Below are positions 53,651 to 62,848 of a stretch of 64,000 nt of DNA, piece by piece. Made by a program: the position numbers and the translations under genes. The notes beneath the pieces are model-generated. The model saw only the letters and a program-made list of their open reading frames with translations. It did no database searches and had not been told where the DNA came from. Source of the DNA: Limnohabitans sp. Hippo3 (GTDB lineage Bacteria > Pseudomonadota > Gammaproteobacteria > Burkholderiales > Burkholderiaceae_C); NCBI RefSeq assembly GCF_003063665.1, contig NZ_NESF01000002.1, positions 214,571 through 278,570 of the forward strand, read 5' to 3'. Numbering within the stretch: position 1 is the first letter of the stretch; every line of letters begins with the position of its first letter.

Positions 53651-56119
53651 TCAGCGCAAAACGCTGTGCTTGAGGTGTCGCAAGTGGTTCGGCTTGAGCG
53701 TCGGCTTGTTGCCCAGGTGCTCACACGCATGGCGAAAGCGCTGCAATGTTTTTTGCGCACGCCCCAACACGCTGCCCGCCTCGTAGCCCCCCACCCCCAG
53801 GGTGCCAAACTTCACACCCGTCAAAAGCACCATGCCCTCGGCGGCTGTATCGGCCACATGGATATGGAAACGCCCGGCAGCCACCGCCTCGACCACACGT
53901 GCGTCCAGCATCAAATGCCGGCAGTTCCGTCGGGGCATCAACACGCCTTGATGACCATCCAGGCCCAGGTTTTCACAGCTGCGAAAGAAGCCTTCAATCT
54001 TTTCGTTGATGCCGCCCACCGGTAACAGTTCACCATGCTGGTTCACTGCGCCCGTCACGGCGATGCCTTGCTTGAGCGGCATACCTGACAAGCTCGACAG
54101 CAAAGCGTAGAACTCGGCGCACGAAGCCGAATCGCCTTCGACACCGCTGTATTCCTGCTCAAACACCACCGCCGCATTCATGGCCAAAGGTGCCAGGTGG
54201 GCAAAAAGCGCTGACAGATAGCTGTGCAAAATCAGCACGCCTTTGTCGTGGATCGGGCCTGACAGCTCCACCTCACGTTCGATGTTGAGCAAGCCTTCTT
54301 CTCCGGCATAGGTGCAAGCCGTCACCCGCACCGGAAACCCGAAGCGGTAGTCCCCCAGGTCCACCACCGTGAGGCCATTGACCTGCGCCACCTGCTCACC
54401 GCTGACCTGAAGCAAGCGTTCGCCATCGAGCAGGGTTTCCTGCAACCGTTGCTCGGGGTAGTTGTGTCGGTGAAGCCGGGCCTGTTTGGCACCCTGCACA
54501 TCGGCCAGCGCCACCGTGGCTTTGCCCTGCTGCCTGGCCCGCGCCGCACTCTCGATCACCAAGGCCTCCAGCCGTGCAAAGATGGCGCTTTGCCGATGCT
54601 GGTCATCGGCTTCGCGGTGTGTCTCTTCGATCAAAGCCGCCACGGCTTGCGCAGAAAAATGCGGCAACTGCCGTTTCTGGCAGGTGTGCCCCACAAAAAT
54701 GGCGGTGGCCTCGGCCGATGCGGCGGTCGCTGCAAAGCTTTCGGCAAAGTCCACCTTGCAGCGAAAACGCCGTGCAAATTCGGGGTCCGCTTCCTGCACC
54801 GCGTAGTACTCGTCCACCGACGCCACCAGCACCAGCTTCACATCCACCGCCACCGCCTCGGGCTCCAGGGACTCGGCAGCCATGGGCGCGTACATCATGC
54901 CGGGCTCCTCGATCTGCAGGCGACCATTGCGCATGAACCGGCGCAGCTTTTCCCAGACATGGGGGTCGGCCAGCAAATCCCGCAGGTGCAGCATCAAGAA
55001 CCCGCCATGCGCCTTGAGCAAGCTGCCTGCACGGATGCGCGAAAAATCGGTCACCAGCTCGCCTTCGTCCGCGGCGTATTCGATGCTGCCAAACAGCATC
55101 CTGAACAAGGGGTTGTCCTCCACCAACACGGGCGCGCCCTGCAGTCCATGGTTGTCCACCACCACATTCACACGAAACAGGCTCAAAACAGACGCCAGCG
55201 CCTCCAGCCGCACATCCTCCTCTTCACTGGGCTCGAACAACTCCACGTTGTCCAGCACACATTGCTGGACCTGCTCGAGAAACGCAGCCAGCTTGACCTT
55301 GTCGGTCACGGGCTGCCCCAGCACATGGGAGATCGACTGCATCTCGTGCACGAGCATGGGTTTGAGGGTCTGTCTGCGCAAAGCCGACAGGCCCTCGTTC
55401 ATCACGCGCTCCAACGCCCGCGTTTTCTCCAGATAACGGCTGATCTCTGCGCGCAGCGCCTCTTCGCTTTCATCGATCTGGGCACGTTGCTCCCGGCTCA
55501 AGGTCAGGGCCTTGCCCGCCGTCACGGGCTCACCTTGCGCGTCTTTCAGAGTGAACACCATGTGCCCCTGATCGCGCATCAAGGCAAAGTGGTGGGCCTC
55601 GGCATAGGCGCTCAGGGCCAGGTAGCCTCGGTCTTCTTCGCTTTTGTAGGTGGCCTCAATCCGTTTGCTCTCGGCCTTGTAATCGTCTTGGGCCAAACGC
55701 TTGGGCACTTCGCTTTGCAGCCGCTTGGCCAGCTCCAGCATGCTCAGGCGCAACACACGCCCCTGCCCCGCCTTCAGGCGCAAGGCCCTGGGCCGGCCCG
55801 GCTCGTCAAAGTTGTGCAGGTAACACAGGTCTGGCGGGACGGGACGGTGTTCCGCCTGTGCATACATCAACTGGCACAGCAGTGTGGTTCGGCCACTGCC
55901 CACCTCACCCAAGACAAACAGGTTGTAATCCGCCTCGGTCATGGCCATGCCGAATTCGGCCGCTTGTTGGGCACGCTCCTGCCCTATCCATGGCAAGGAC
56001 TTATGCAACAACTCGGACGTGTCCGCAAAGCCGAGCGTGGCCGCATCGACCGTTTTGCGCAGCTGATCGGCGGTCAACTCGGCCCAGGGACCTGTCGGCC
56101 CCGACGTTGCAGGGTGCAT
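53651..56119 (-). CDS. Lon-like protease with atypical AAA+ motifs
   Basis: An 822-residue S16-family protease (COG1067 group). The catalytic dyad is intact: S664 in GDSASCAEF and K707 in GGINEKIE, 43 residues apart as in E. coli Lon. The ATPase part is unusual: Walker A reads GEVGSGRTT at 71-79 with Arg for the invariant Lys, and the Walker B position reads GGFLMLHLRDLL without the Asp-Glu pair. A coiled segment (about 180-260) interrupts it. Some Lon relatives (LonC) degrade unfolded proteins without ATP; this may be similar. GGAG precedes the ATG. It is divergent from VF530. Confidence 0.88.
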   Translation of the reverse strand: MHPATSGPTGPWAELTADQLRKTVDAATLGFADTSELLHKSLPWIGQERAQQAAEFGMAMTEADYNLFVLGEVGSGRTTLLCQLMYAQAEHRPVPPDLCYLHNFDEPGRPRALRLKAGQGRVLRLSMLELAKRLQSEVPKRLAQDDYKAESKRIEATYKSEEDRGYLALSAYAEAHHFALMRDQGHMVFTLKDAQGEPVTAGKALTLSREQRAQIDESEEALRAEISRYLEKTRALERVMNEGLSALRRQTLKPMLVHEMQSISHVLGQPVTDKVKLAAFLEQVQQCVLDNVELFEPSEEEDVRLEALASVLSLFRVNVVVDNHGLQGAPVLVEDNPLFRMLFGSIEYAADEGELVTDFSRIRAGSLLKAHGGFLMLHLRDLLADPHVWEKLRRFMRNGRLQIEEPGMMYAPMAAESLEPEAVAVDVKLVLVASVDEYYAVQEADPEFARRFRCKVDFAESFAATAASAEATAIFVGHTCQKRQLPHFSAQAVAALIEETHREADDQHRQSAIFARLEALVIESAARARQQGKATVALADVQGAKQARLHRHNYPEQRLQETLLDGERLLQVSGEQVAQVNGLTVVDLGDYRFGFPVRVTACTYAGEEGLLNIEREVELSGPIHDKGVLILHSYLSALFAHLAPLAMNAAVVFEQEYSGVEGDSASCAEFYALLSSLSGMPLKQGIAVTGAVNQHGELLPVGGINEKIEGFFRSCENLGLDGHQGVLMPRRNCRHLMLDARVVEAVAAGRFHIHVADTAAEGMVLLTGVKFGTLGVGGYEAGSVLGRAQKTLQRFRHACEHLGNKPTLKPNHLRHLKHSVLR

Positions 56120-56231
56120 GAAAAGTTCTCCGTGAGCGACCCGCAGCCAAACCAGCTGCGCTCAGCCTCCCCCAATCTAGGCGGCCGATGCACAGTCTTC
56201 TGTGCGCTGCAGCACCCTGCCCAAATCAGTA

Positions 56232-56237
56232 GACAAT
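56232..56237 (+). promoter_or_regulatory. -10 box 6 bases before the VF530 start codon
   Basis: GACAAT, then CGGGTC, then the ATG at 56244. There is no ribosome-binding site, so the mRNA is probably leaderless. Confidence 0.4.
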
Positions 56238-56243
56238 CGGGTC

Positions 56244-56498
56244 ATGCCCAACTCTGCCCACGACAACCCCCAACCACGCAACCCGCTGCATGGTCTGACC
56301 CTGGAGACCATCGTCACCCGATTGGCCGACCATTACGGCTGGGCCGATCTGGGTGTGCGCATCCCGATCCGCTGCTTCACCCATGAGCCCAGTGTGGGCT
56401 CCAGTCTGAAATTTCTGCGCAAGACGCCCTGGGCACGGGACAAAGTAGAGAGCCTTTACCTCTTCATGCTTCGGGAGATCAAACGCCAGGAAATGTGA
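56244..56498 (+). CDS. VF530-family (DUF2132) DNA-binding protein
   Basis: An 84-residue protein with the full family signature: [30 protein letters not shown] and [22 protein letters not shown] structure of a Vibrio member is known, as I recall, and suggested DNA binding; the cellular role is open. It is first of a short plus-strand pair with the YqjD-like gene. Confidence 0.9.
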   Translation: MPNSAHDNPQPRNPLHGLTLETIVTRLADHYGWADLGVRIPIRCFTHEPSVGSSLKFLRKTPWARDKVESLYLFMLREIKRQEM

Positions 56499-56592
56499 GC
56501 GCCCTGAGACGGGTGCGGCAGACCACAGACAAACGCTTTGGCCGCTTTTATGGTGAAGCCCTGTTCTTCACCCACCCAGAAAGCGAGCGCAC

Positions 56593-56919
56593 ATGACCGA
56601 CCCTCAAAGCCCCATCGACAAAATGGCCACCGTCGCTGCTGGCGTTTCGGCCTCTGTGCAAGAGGCCGCACACGAAGCCAAACCTGCCTTCGAGCGTTTG
56701 GCCGAACGGCTCTCGGACAGCATCAGCGATATGGCACAGCACAGCCGCGACACGGCAATTGAAACCCGCCAATTGTTGGCGCAAAAAACCAAGCAAGCCA
56801 CCTCCACGGCCGAACACTGCATCCAGCAGGCACCCTTCAAATCCGTGTTCATTGCCGTCGGGGTAGGCGCGGTGGCGGCCACGCTGGTGAGCTGGCTGAT
56901 GCGCCCGCGCGACCATTGA
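56593..56919 (+). CDS. YqjD/ElaB-like (DUF883) membrane protein
   Basis: A 108-residue protein with a long amphipathic helix (AERLSDSISDMAQHSRDTAIE) and a C-terminal transmembrane helix with glycine spacing (FIAVGVGAVAATLVSWLMRPRDH). E. coli YqjD and ElaB are stationary-phase inner-membrane proteins that bind ribosomes. The C-terminal anchor ending in basic residues is typical. It lies 94 bases after VF530. Confidence 0.83.
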   Translation: MTDPQSPIDKMATVAAGVSASVQEAAHEAKPAFERLAERLSDSISDMAQHSRDTAIETRQLLAQKTKQATSTAEHCIQQAPFKSVFIAVGVGAVAATLVSWLMRPRDH

Positions 56920-56985
56920 GATTTGGCCATCACGCGGGGCCTGAACACCCCGCCAAGCGACAAGCTGCCTGAAGCCCGGTATCTG

Positions 56986-57507
56986 TCAACGCAAGGCCAG
57001 CATCGTGCCTCGGCACTTTTTGGCCCCGCAGCGGCAGGCATAACGGGCCTTCAGGGCTTCGCTCATGGGCTCGTCGCTGAACAGCCCATAGTCAAAGGTC
57101 AGCTCTTCCCCCTTGAACACGGGCCTGCGCGTCTGGATGAAGATGCGCCCCTGAACCTCATCAGGCACACAGTTGGGTCCGCACGAATGGTTGATCCACT
57201 TGGAAGCGTTGCCGTGCGCGAGTGCATCGATCACCCGACCATCGTCCAGATGGAAATAAAACGTGTGGTCGGGGTTGGCCGCGTCGTGCGGGTGGCGAGC
57301 GATCGCCTCAGCCATGGTGATGACCTCGCCCACGTACTCGATGACCGTCTCGCCTGCAGCGATGTGGCGCGTAGCGAACACGCCTTGGCCGTGCACGGCA
57401 GAAGAATGCACCCAAATCGGGCTGCCGAGGCTGGAGGTCACAGGTACAAATTGGCCATGGTTGGAGCCACGGATTTTACCGACGCTCTGCGCTGCGTCTC
57501 GGCCCAT
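56986..57507 (-). CDS. SET-domain lysine methyltransferase-like protein
   Basis: A 173-residue SET protein. It has HGQGVFATRHIAAGE (SAM-binding entry), the NHSC motif (SKWINHSCGPNC), GEELTFDYG with the catalytic Tyr, and a post-SET zinc motif CRCGAKKCRG. Bacterial SET proteins methylate protein lysines where tested. Lysine-rich candidates in this same window are the H1-like protein and the H1-like tail of DksA, but no link is shown. The start is uncertain, as no ribosome-binding site is seen. It follows the MaoC-like gene by 12 bases. Confidence 0.85.
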   Translation of the reverse strand: MGRDAAQSVGKIRGSNHGQFVPVTSSLGSPIWVHSSAVHGQGVFATRHIAAGETVIEYVGEVITMAEAIARHPHDAANPDHTFYFHLDDGRVIDALAHGNASKWINHSCGPNCVPDEVQGRIFIQTRRPVFKGEELTFDYGLFSDEPMSEALKARYACRCGAKKCRGTMLALR

Positions 57508-57519
57508 TCAAGCGCGTGG

Positions 57520-58506
57520 TTAGCCCACGACGGCTGTTCCGGTAACCTTGACCTGATGTGCCTGGTTATGCGCTTGCAAGGACAGTGTCCTGTGCGCAGC
57601 GCTGTTGTCATCTCCTGGCACTCCCGCTCGTGGACCTGCGGCTTGCATCGGGGCCTCCAGCACTTGGGCCTGACCACGGACGGCATCGCCCAAGCGGGTA
57701 ATGGCCACAAAGCGCAATTGCAGGCGGCGAATAGCCACCTGATCCACCCAGTCGGTCAACATCCTTGCCAAGTAGGCGGCCGACAACATGCCATGGGCGA
57801 ACACATCAGGGTGACCGGCTTGGCGGGCGTAGGCCGGGTCGATGTGCAGCGGGTTGTCGTCGCCCGAGGCGGCGGCGTAGCGCACCAGCGTCTCGCGCGT
57901 GATGGGCGGCATGACCAGTGCCGGCAGGCGTGTGCCTGACATGTCAGCCAGGTCATCGTGCTCGGTGGCCAGGCGGAGGTCCAGGCCGGAGGTGGATGAT
58001 GCCATCGCCTGAGGGAACCCTGGATGTGCCGCGCGAGAAGCCTGCGCGCTGCGGCCTTCGACCAGGGCGTTGTTCACCACCAGCACGCTTCGCAGATCGG
58101 CGACACACTCGCCGCCCGCCGTTTCGACGCGCGTGTCACGCACGATGAATTCCAGCGCGCCGCCTTTTCGAGCGTACAGCGCTGTGATGCGTGGCAAAAA
58201 GCGCAAGCGTTCACCGGCAAAGGCCATGCGGTGGTATTGAAAATGCTGCTCGCCGTGCAATACCCGCGCATAGTCCACACCCAAGCGCTCGTACAGCTCC
58301 ATCGGCTGGGGCGCGTCCATTTCCAGGCAGAAATAAAACGTGGGCGGGATGGGCAAGTCCGGATGTCCGTAGGCACGCGCAGCGGCAACGTCCAGGTACT
58401 GCGGCTCGGTCTGACCGGTGGCCCGTGCAAAAGCCTGCAGCAGGGCCGGGTCGACCGGCACCGAAAACGGGCTCAAAGCACTGCCTTCAAGGCTTTTGTC
58501 CAGCAT
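57520..58506 (-). CDS. Two-domain MaoC-like (hot-dog) dehydratase
   Basis: A 328-residue protein with two hot-dog domains. The first (about 1-145) resembles the FAS1-like dehydratase half, the second (about 205-320) is MaoC-like with the hydratase-2 motif SGDDNPLHIDPAYARQAG and FAHGM. Such proteins hydrate enoyl-CoAs. It lies after a thioesterase gene and near etfA and a transporter, which suggests acyl-CoA breakdown. Confidence 0.82.
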   Translation of the reverse strand: MLDKSLEGSALSPFSVPVDPALLQAFARATGQTEPQYLDVAAARAYGHPDLPIPPTFYFCLEMDAPQPMELYERLGVDYARVLHGEQHFQYHRMAFAGERLRFLPRITALYARKGGALEFIVRDTRVETAGGECVADLRSVLVVNNALVEGRSAQASRAAHPGFPQAMASSTSGLDLRLATEHDDLADMSGTRLPALVMPPITRETLVRYAAASGDDNPLHIDPAYARQAGHPDVFAHGMLSAAYLARMLTDWVDQVAIRRLQLRFVAITRLGDAVRGQAQVLEAPMQAAGPRAGVPGDDNSAAHRTLSLQAHNQAHQVKVTGTAVVG

Positions 58507-58528
58507 GATCAGTAAAGGGCTTCAACGG

Positions 58529-59050
58529 TCAGCGACCCAAGCTGCTGACCAAACTTGAGGGCAAGTGCGCTTGGGCGCGCAAGCGGTCGGTGTCGGCACG
58601 CACAAACAGCGTGTCAGCCCGAACGGTCATCACATCACCGGCCCAGATCTCGCAAAGCACGCGTGATTTACGCGTCACAGGCCCATCAACCCAGGCCTTG
58701 AGCTGCAATTCCACGCCCATGGGCGTGGGCTTGAGGTAATCGATGTTCATGTTGCCCGTCACACACTGGATGGCGGGGCTGCTCTCGGGTGGGCGTTGCT
58801 CCTGACGGTAATGCCAAGCCATCGCGGTCCAACCGCTGTGGCAGTCCACCAGCATGGCCAGCAGCCCCCCATAGACCAGACCCGGAAAGCCGAGGAACTC
58901 CGGGCGCGGTGTATGGCGCATGAGAACGAATTCGCCCGAGTCGTCCCAGAAACTGCGGATGCGCAGCCCCGTGGGGTGCGCCGGACCGCAGCAAAAGCAC
59001 TGCATTTGGGGTGCAGCGCGTTCTTGCAATGACAGCGTCACGTCGGTCAT
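58529..59050 (-). CDS. PaaI-type hot-dog thioesterase
   Basis: A 173-residue single hot-dog protein. The core has the FLGFPGLVYGGLLAMLVDCHSGW helix with an acidic residue at the usual catalytic place, and NIDYLKPTP on the strand that follows. The N-terminal CFCCG could bind metal. It likely cleaves an acyl-CoA; the substrate is unknown. AAAGGA precedes the ATG chosen. It is 100 bases downstream of the substrate-binding protein gene. Confidence 0.82.
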   Translation of the reverse strand: MTDVTLSLQERAAPQMQCFCCGPAHPTGLRIRSFWDDSGEFVLMRHTPRPEFLGFPGLVYGGLLAMLVDCHSGWTAMAWHYRQEQRPPESSPAIQCVTGNMNIDYLKPTPMGVELQLKAWVDGPVTRKSRVLCEIWAGDVMTVRADTLFVRADTDRLRAQAHLPSSLVSSLGR

Positions 59051-59150
59051 GCGCCAATCCTTTCGTCGCAAAACTTGTGCCGCCAACACCCCAGAGTTCG
59101 GGGGCAGGCGGGCACAAGTGGCCAGAGCCACCTGAGGGTGGCTCTGTGTC

Positions 59151-60338
59151 TTACATCTTGCAGGCAGGCGATGCGGCGGGTGTGATCGAAGCCGGGAACG
59201 AACGCTCGATGACAGGGCGCAGAACGCCATCGGCAGTTTTAACTCGCGCCACATAGTTGGGGATCACCATCTGGTTGTCGGCAGCGCGCACGGGGGCCTT
59301 GCCGTACAGCGTGTCCACCGTGGCACCGCGCAGGGCTTTGGTGACGTCTTCGGGCTTGACGCTCTTGGCCAAAGTCACACCTTGGAACAACACCATGGCG
59401 CCGTTGTAGGCCTGGCCTTCGGTGTCAGAGGGCAGACGGTTGAACTTGGCCTTGAAAGCGTTCACGAAGGCCTTGGTCTGGGGCGTGTCGATGTCAGGGG
59501 TGAAGCCCACGTTGCCCGGCACATTGGTCAGCGCATTGCCGGTGGCGTTGATCACGAAGTTCGACAGCAAGGCATGACCAATCAGTGGGGTCTGGGGGAT
59601 CAGGCCAAAGTCGGCCGCCTGCTTGGTGAAGGCGATGGCACCGGCCACTTCGGCAGTCCAGATGGCGTCCACCTTGGCGGCCTTGAGCTGCTGGATGTAG
59701 GGCGCGTAGTCCTTGGTGCCCATGGGCACCATCAGCTTGAGCGACACTTTCTTGCCCTGTGCGGTCACGGCCTGTTCAAAGGACTTGGCCGAGTCCTGGC
59801 CCCAGATGTAGTCGGCCGCCATGATGGCGAAGTTGTTGCCCGGAATGCCTTTGAGCCAGTCGTTGATCATGGCCAGGTCCATCGCATCAGAGTGGTTGGT
59901 GCGGATGAAGCGGGTGTTGCAGGCGTCCCCTGTCAGGCGATCGGCCTTGCTGATGGTGCCGATCAGGGCGGCGTCCCAGCGCGCCAGGTTCTGGCTGATG
60001 GTCAGCGAGATGCCCGAAGTGATAGGGCCGATGATCAGGTTGTGGCCTTCGCGCGAAAGTTTCTCGGCGGCACGGCGACCGGCATCGGGCGTGCTCTCGT
60101 CATCGCCTTCGGCCAGGATCACCTTGCGGCCATCCACGCCGCCACGGGCGTTGGCCTCTTCCACCGCAAAGCGGATGCCGTTGGCCACGTCAGCGCCCAT
60201 GGTGGCAAAGCCGCCCGATTTGGACGTGATCAGCGCCACGCGCACTGGGTCCTTACCCTGCGCCTGGGCGGCCAGGGGCAACGCGGCAGCCAGGGTGGCA
60301 ATGGCCACGAGTTGTTGGATTCGAGTGGGTTTGAACAT
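59151..60338 (-). CDS. Branched-chain amino-acid type ABC substrate-binding protein
   Basis: A 395-residue periplasmic binding protein (Peripla_BP_6). A signal peptide of about 26 residues ends AAQAQG. The mature part starts VRVALITSKSGGFATMG and includes GRKVILAEGDDESTPDAGRRAAEKL, the typical LivK-like fold. The ligand may be an amino acid, amide or aromatic acid. AAGGAG precedes the ATG. It is transcribed after livF in the same direction. Confidence 0.93.
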   Translation of the reverse strand: MFKPTRIQQLVAIATLAAALPLAAQAQGKDPVRVALITSKSGGFATMGADVANGIRFAVEEANARGGVDGRKVILAEGDDESTPDAGRRAAEKLSREGHNLIIGPITSGISLTISQNLARWDAALIGTISKADRLTGDACNTRFIRTNHSDAMDLAMINDWLKGIPGNNFAIMAADYIWGQDSAKSFEQAVTAQGKKVSLKLMVPMGTKDYAPYIQQLKAAKVDAIWTAEVAGAIAFTKQAADFGLIPQTPLIGHALLSNFVINATGNALTNVPGNVGFTPDIDTPQTKAFVNAFKAKFNRLPSDTEGQAYNGAMVLFQGVTLAKSVKPEDVTKALRGATVDTLYGKAPVRAADNQMVIPNYVARVKTADGVLRPVIERSFPASITPAASPACKM

Positions 60339-60409
60339 GATGTCTCCTTGATTTAAAAAATGCCAAAAATGGCTTCACTGCTTACACACGATGCCCGGAA
60401 GTACGGGCT

Positions 60410-61114
60410 TCACACCAAAACGTGTTGTTCGATGTCCTTGAGCCCTTGCGGGGTGTTCTCGACCTGGCCTTGCGCAATCACGTTGCCCTTGGCCATGGCC
60501 AGGTAGCGATGCGCCACACGCACCACCAGGCTGAGGTTTTGTTCGATCAGCAACAAGGCCGTGCCCTGGTCGGCCACGCGCTTGAAGATGTCGGCCAGCT
60601 GGTCCACGATGACCGGGGCCAGGCCTTCGGTCGGTTCGTCCAGCAAGATCAGGTCCGGGTTGGCCATGAGCGCACGGCCCACCGCCAACATCTGCTGCTG
60701 CCCGCCAGAGAGCGCCGTGCCCGGGGTGTGGGCACGCTCTTGCAGGATAGGGAACAGCTTGTAGATCTCGGGCACATTCCAGGGCCCTTTGCGGCCGGTG
60801 GCGGCGCCCAGCAGCAGGTTTTCTTCCACCGTCAGGTTGGCCACGATGCGACGGCCTTGCGGGACCACGGTCATGCCGTGCTGGGCGGCGGTGTAGGGTC
60901 GCGGTCGAGTGATTTCCTGGCTGCCCATGCGAATGTGGCCACCTTTCATTTGGGCCAGGCCCAGGATGGTGTTGACCACCGTGGTCTTGCCCACGCCATT
61001 GCGACCGATCAGGGCCACGCGTTCGCCTGCGTTCACATGCAGACTGAGGCCGTGCAGGATGTGGGCCGAGCCATAAAAGGCATTGACGTTGTGAAGGTCG
61101 AGGAGTCGGGTCAT
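60410..61114 (-). CDS. livF: ABC transporter ATP-binding protein LivF
   Basis: A 234-residue ATPase. Walker A is GRNGVGKTT, the signature LSGGQQQM, and Walker B LILLDEPTEGLAP. The LivF type is recognised from the YGSAHILHGLSL start. The ATGA overlaps the livG stop. Confidence 0.95.
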   Translation of the reverse strand: MTRLLDLHNVNAFYGSAHILHGLSLHVNAGERVALIGRNGVGKTTVVNTILGLAQMKGGHIRMGSQEITRPRPYTAAQHGMTVVPQGRRIVANLTVEENLLLGAATGRKGPWNVPEIYKLFPILQERAHTPGTALSGGQQQMLAVGRALMANPDLILLDEPTEGLAPVIVDQLADIFKRVADQGTALLLIEQNLSLVVRVAHRYLAMAKGNVIAQGQVENTPQGLKDIEQHVLV

Positions 61115-61830
61115 GCTGCGCTTCCCAGATAAGCTTCGCGCACACGGGGGTCGGCGCGCACCTGGGCTGGCTCGCCACTGGCGATGACGCGGCCCAACTC
61201 AAAAACGGTGACGGCATCCGAGATGCCGAACACCACGTCCATGTCGTGTTCCACCAACAGCACCGACACCTCCCAACGAGAGGTCAGCGCTTTCAGGTGT
61301 TGGGCCAAATCCAGCGACTCCTTGACCGACAAGCCGGCCATGGGCTCGTCGAGCATCAGCATCTTGGGGCGGCCCACCAGCGCGAGCGCCAGGTCCAGGC
61401 GACGCTGCTCGCCATAGCCGAGGTCTTCGGCCATCACCTCGCCCATGCGCGCCAGGTCAAGTTCTTGCAGCACCGCTTCGGCATCGGCGGCCGAGTCGCT
61501 CACGCCCATTTTGTAAGAGGCCAGCTCCACCTGCTTGCGCACGGGCATACCCGTGAAGATACTGGTGCGCTGGAAGCTGCGCGACAGCCCAAGGCGGCGA
61601 CGTGCCACCGCACCCAGCTGGCTCACGTCTTGGCCGTCCAGGACCACCTGGCCACGGGTCAGCGGACGGCGTCCGGTGATGGCATCGATCACTGTGGATT
61701 TGCCCGCGCCGTTGGGGCCAATCAGGCCGCGAATCTGGCCTTTTTCGAGCGTCAGCGAGACGCCGTCCAGGGCTTTGACCCCACCGTAGTGGATGGCCAC
61801 GTCGCGTGTTTCTAGCACGAAGGCAGTCAT
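61111..61830 (-). CDS. livG: ABC transporter ATP-binding protein LivG
   Basis: A 239-residue ATPase with Walker A GPNGAGKST, the LivG-type signature YGEQRRLDLALAL and Walker B MLMLDEPMAGLS. The FQRTSIFTGM motif after Walker A is typical of LivG. It pairs with LivF and the two permeases. Confidence 0.95.
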   Translation of the reverse strand: MTAFVLETRDVAIHYGGVKALDGVSLTLEKGQIRGLIGPNGAGKSTVIDAITGRRPLTRGQVVLDGQDVSQLGAVARRRLGLSRSFQRTSIFTGMPVRKQVELASYKMGVSDSAADAEAVLQELDLARMGEVMAEDLGYGEQRRLDLALALVGRPKMLMLDEPMAGLSVKESLDLAQHLKALTSRWEVSVLLVEHDMDVVFGISDAVTVFELGRVIASGEPAQVRADPRVREAYLGSAA

Positions 61831-61851
61831 GGTGTTCTCCGGTTGTGAGGG

Positions 61852-62832
61852 TCAGTGGCCACGAGGGCCGGGGGCCGCGCCATGCTTGGCACGGGGCTTG
61901 AACAGGCGCTCCAGCGCCCCGGCGATGCCGTCGGGCGAGAAGACGATCACGGCGATCAGGGTGGCCCCGAAAATGGCCATCCAGTAGGTGGCGTAGTCGC
62001 CCAGAAGATCCTTGAACAGGAAGTACACGATGGCCCCTACGATGGGGCCGATGACCGACTTGAAGCCGCCGACCACCACCATCACCAGGGCAATGCCCGA
62101 GACACTCCAGTGCAGGCTCTCGGGCGAGACAAATCCGGCATTGAACGACGACAGCAAACCAGCCACGCCCGTGACCATGGCCGACAGCGCATAGACCAGC
62201 GCACGTGGCACGGTGGTGGTGATGCCGATGAAGCGGGCGCGTTCCTCGTTGTCACGAATCGCCTCGGTGATGGCACCAAAGCGGGTGCGCAAAATCCAGA
62301 TGACCAACACCGTGACCACGACCATCACGGTCCAGACGATGAGAAACAACGTGTCCGGTTTGAGCAGCACCGACTGCTTGAATCCGAACAAGGTGGCTGG
62401 CCAGTTCACGCTCATGCCGTCTGCACCACCGGTGAGGCCACGCGAACGGGTGGCCAGCAGATAGGCCATTTGCCCGATGGCTAGGGTCAGCATGCCAAAG
62501 GCGATGCCCGGCACACGCACGATGACCAGCCCCATCAAAAAGGCCAGCACGCCAATGCCCAGCAGCACCACCGGGATGGCCAGCTCGGCACTCATCCAGT
62601 CGAGGGCCAGGACCACGCCCATGGCGTAACCGGCCACACCAAAGAACAGCGCATGGCCGAAACTGGTGAGGCCGTTTTGTCGCAGCAACACCCCGACACC
62701 GAGAGCGAAGATGGCGTAGATCACGGCCTGCGCAAACAGGCCCAGCAAACTGCTGGAGGGGGTCAGGAAAGCGATGGCCACGCCGGCCAGCAAGGCCAGC
62801 AGCGCCAACAGGAGAATTTTGGAAAAACGCAT
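61852..62832 (-). CDS. livM: Branched-chain amino-acid type ABC permease LivM
   Basis: A 326-residue permease with 8-10 transmembrane helices. The LivM features are NGLTSFGHALFFGVAGYAMG and the coupling loop AITEAIRDNEERARFIGI. The C-terminal tail is basic (RLFKPRAKHG). It lies 16 bases after livH. Confidence 0.94.
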   Translation of the reverse strand: MRFSKILLLALLALLAGVAIAFLTPSSSLLGLFAQAVIYAIFALGVGVLLRQNGLTSFGHALFFGVAGYAMGVVLALDWMSAELAIPVVLLGIGVLAFLMGLVIVRVPGIAFGMLTLAIGQMAYLLATRSRGLTGGADGMSVNWPATLFGFKQSVLLKPDTLFLIVWTVMVVVTVLVIWILRTRFGAITEAIRDNEERARFIGITTTVPRALVYALSAMVTGVAGLLSSFNAGFVSPESLHWSVSGIALVMVVVGGFKSVIGPIVGAIVYFLFKDLLGDYATYWMAIFGATLIAVIVFSPDGIAGALERLFKPRAKHGAAPGPRGH

Positions 62833-62848
62833 GGTGTGTGCTCCGGGT

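Noticed and set aside
53542..53808. Short minus-strand frame at the end of the Lon-like gene
   Set aside because: Cys/Trp/Arg-rich out-of-frame reading of the Lon-like coding region and its 3' flank.
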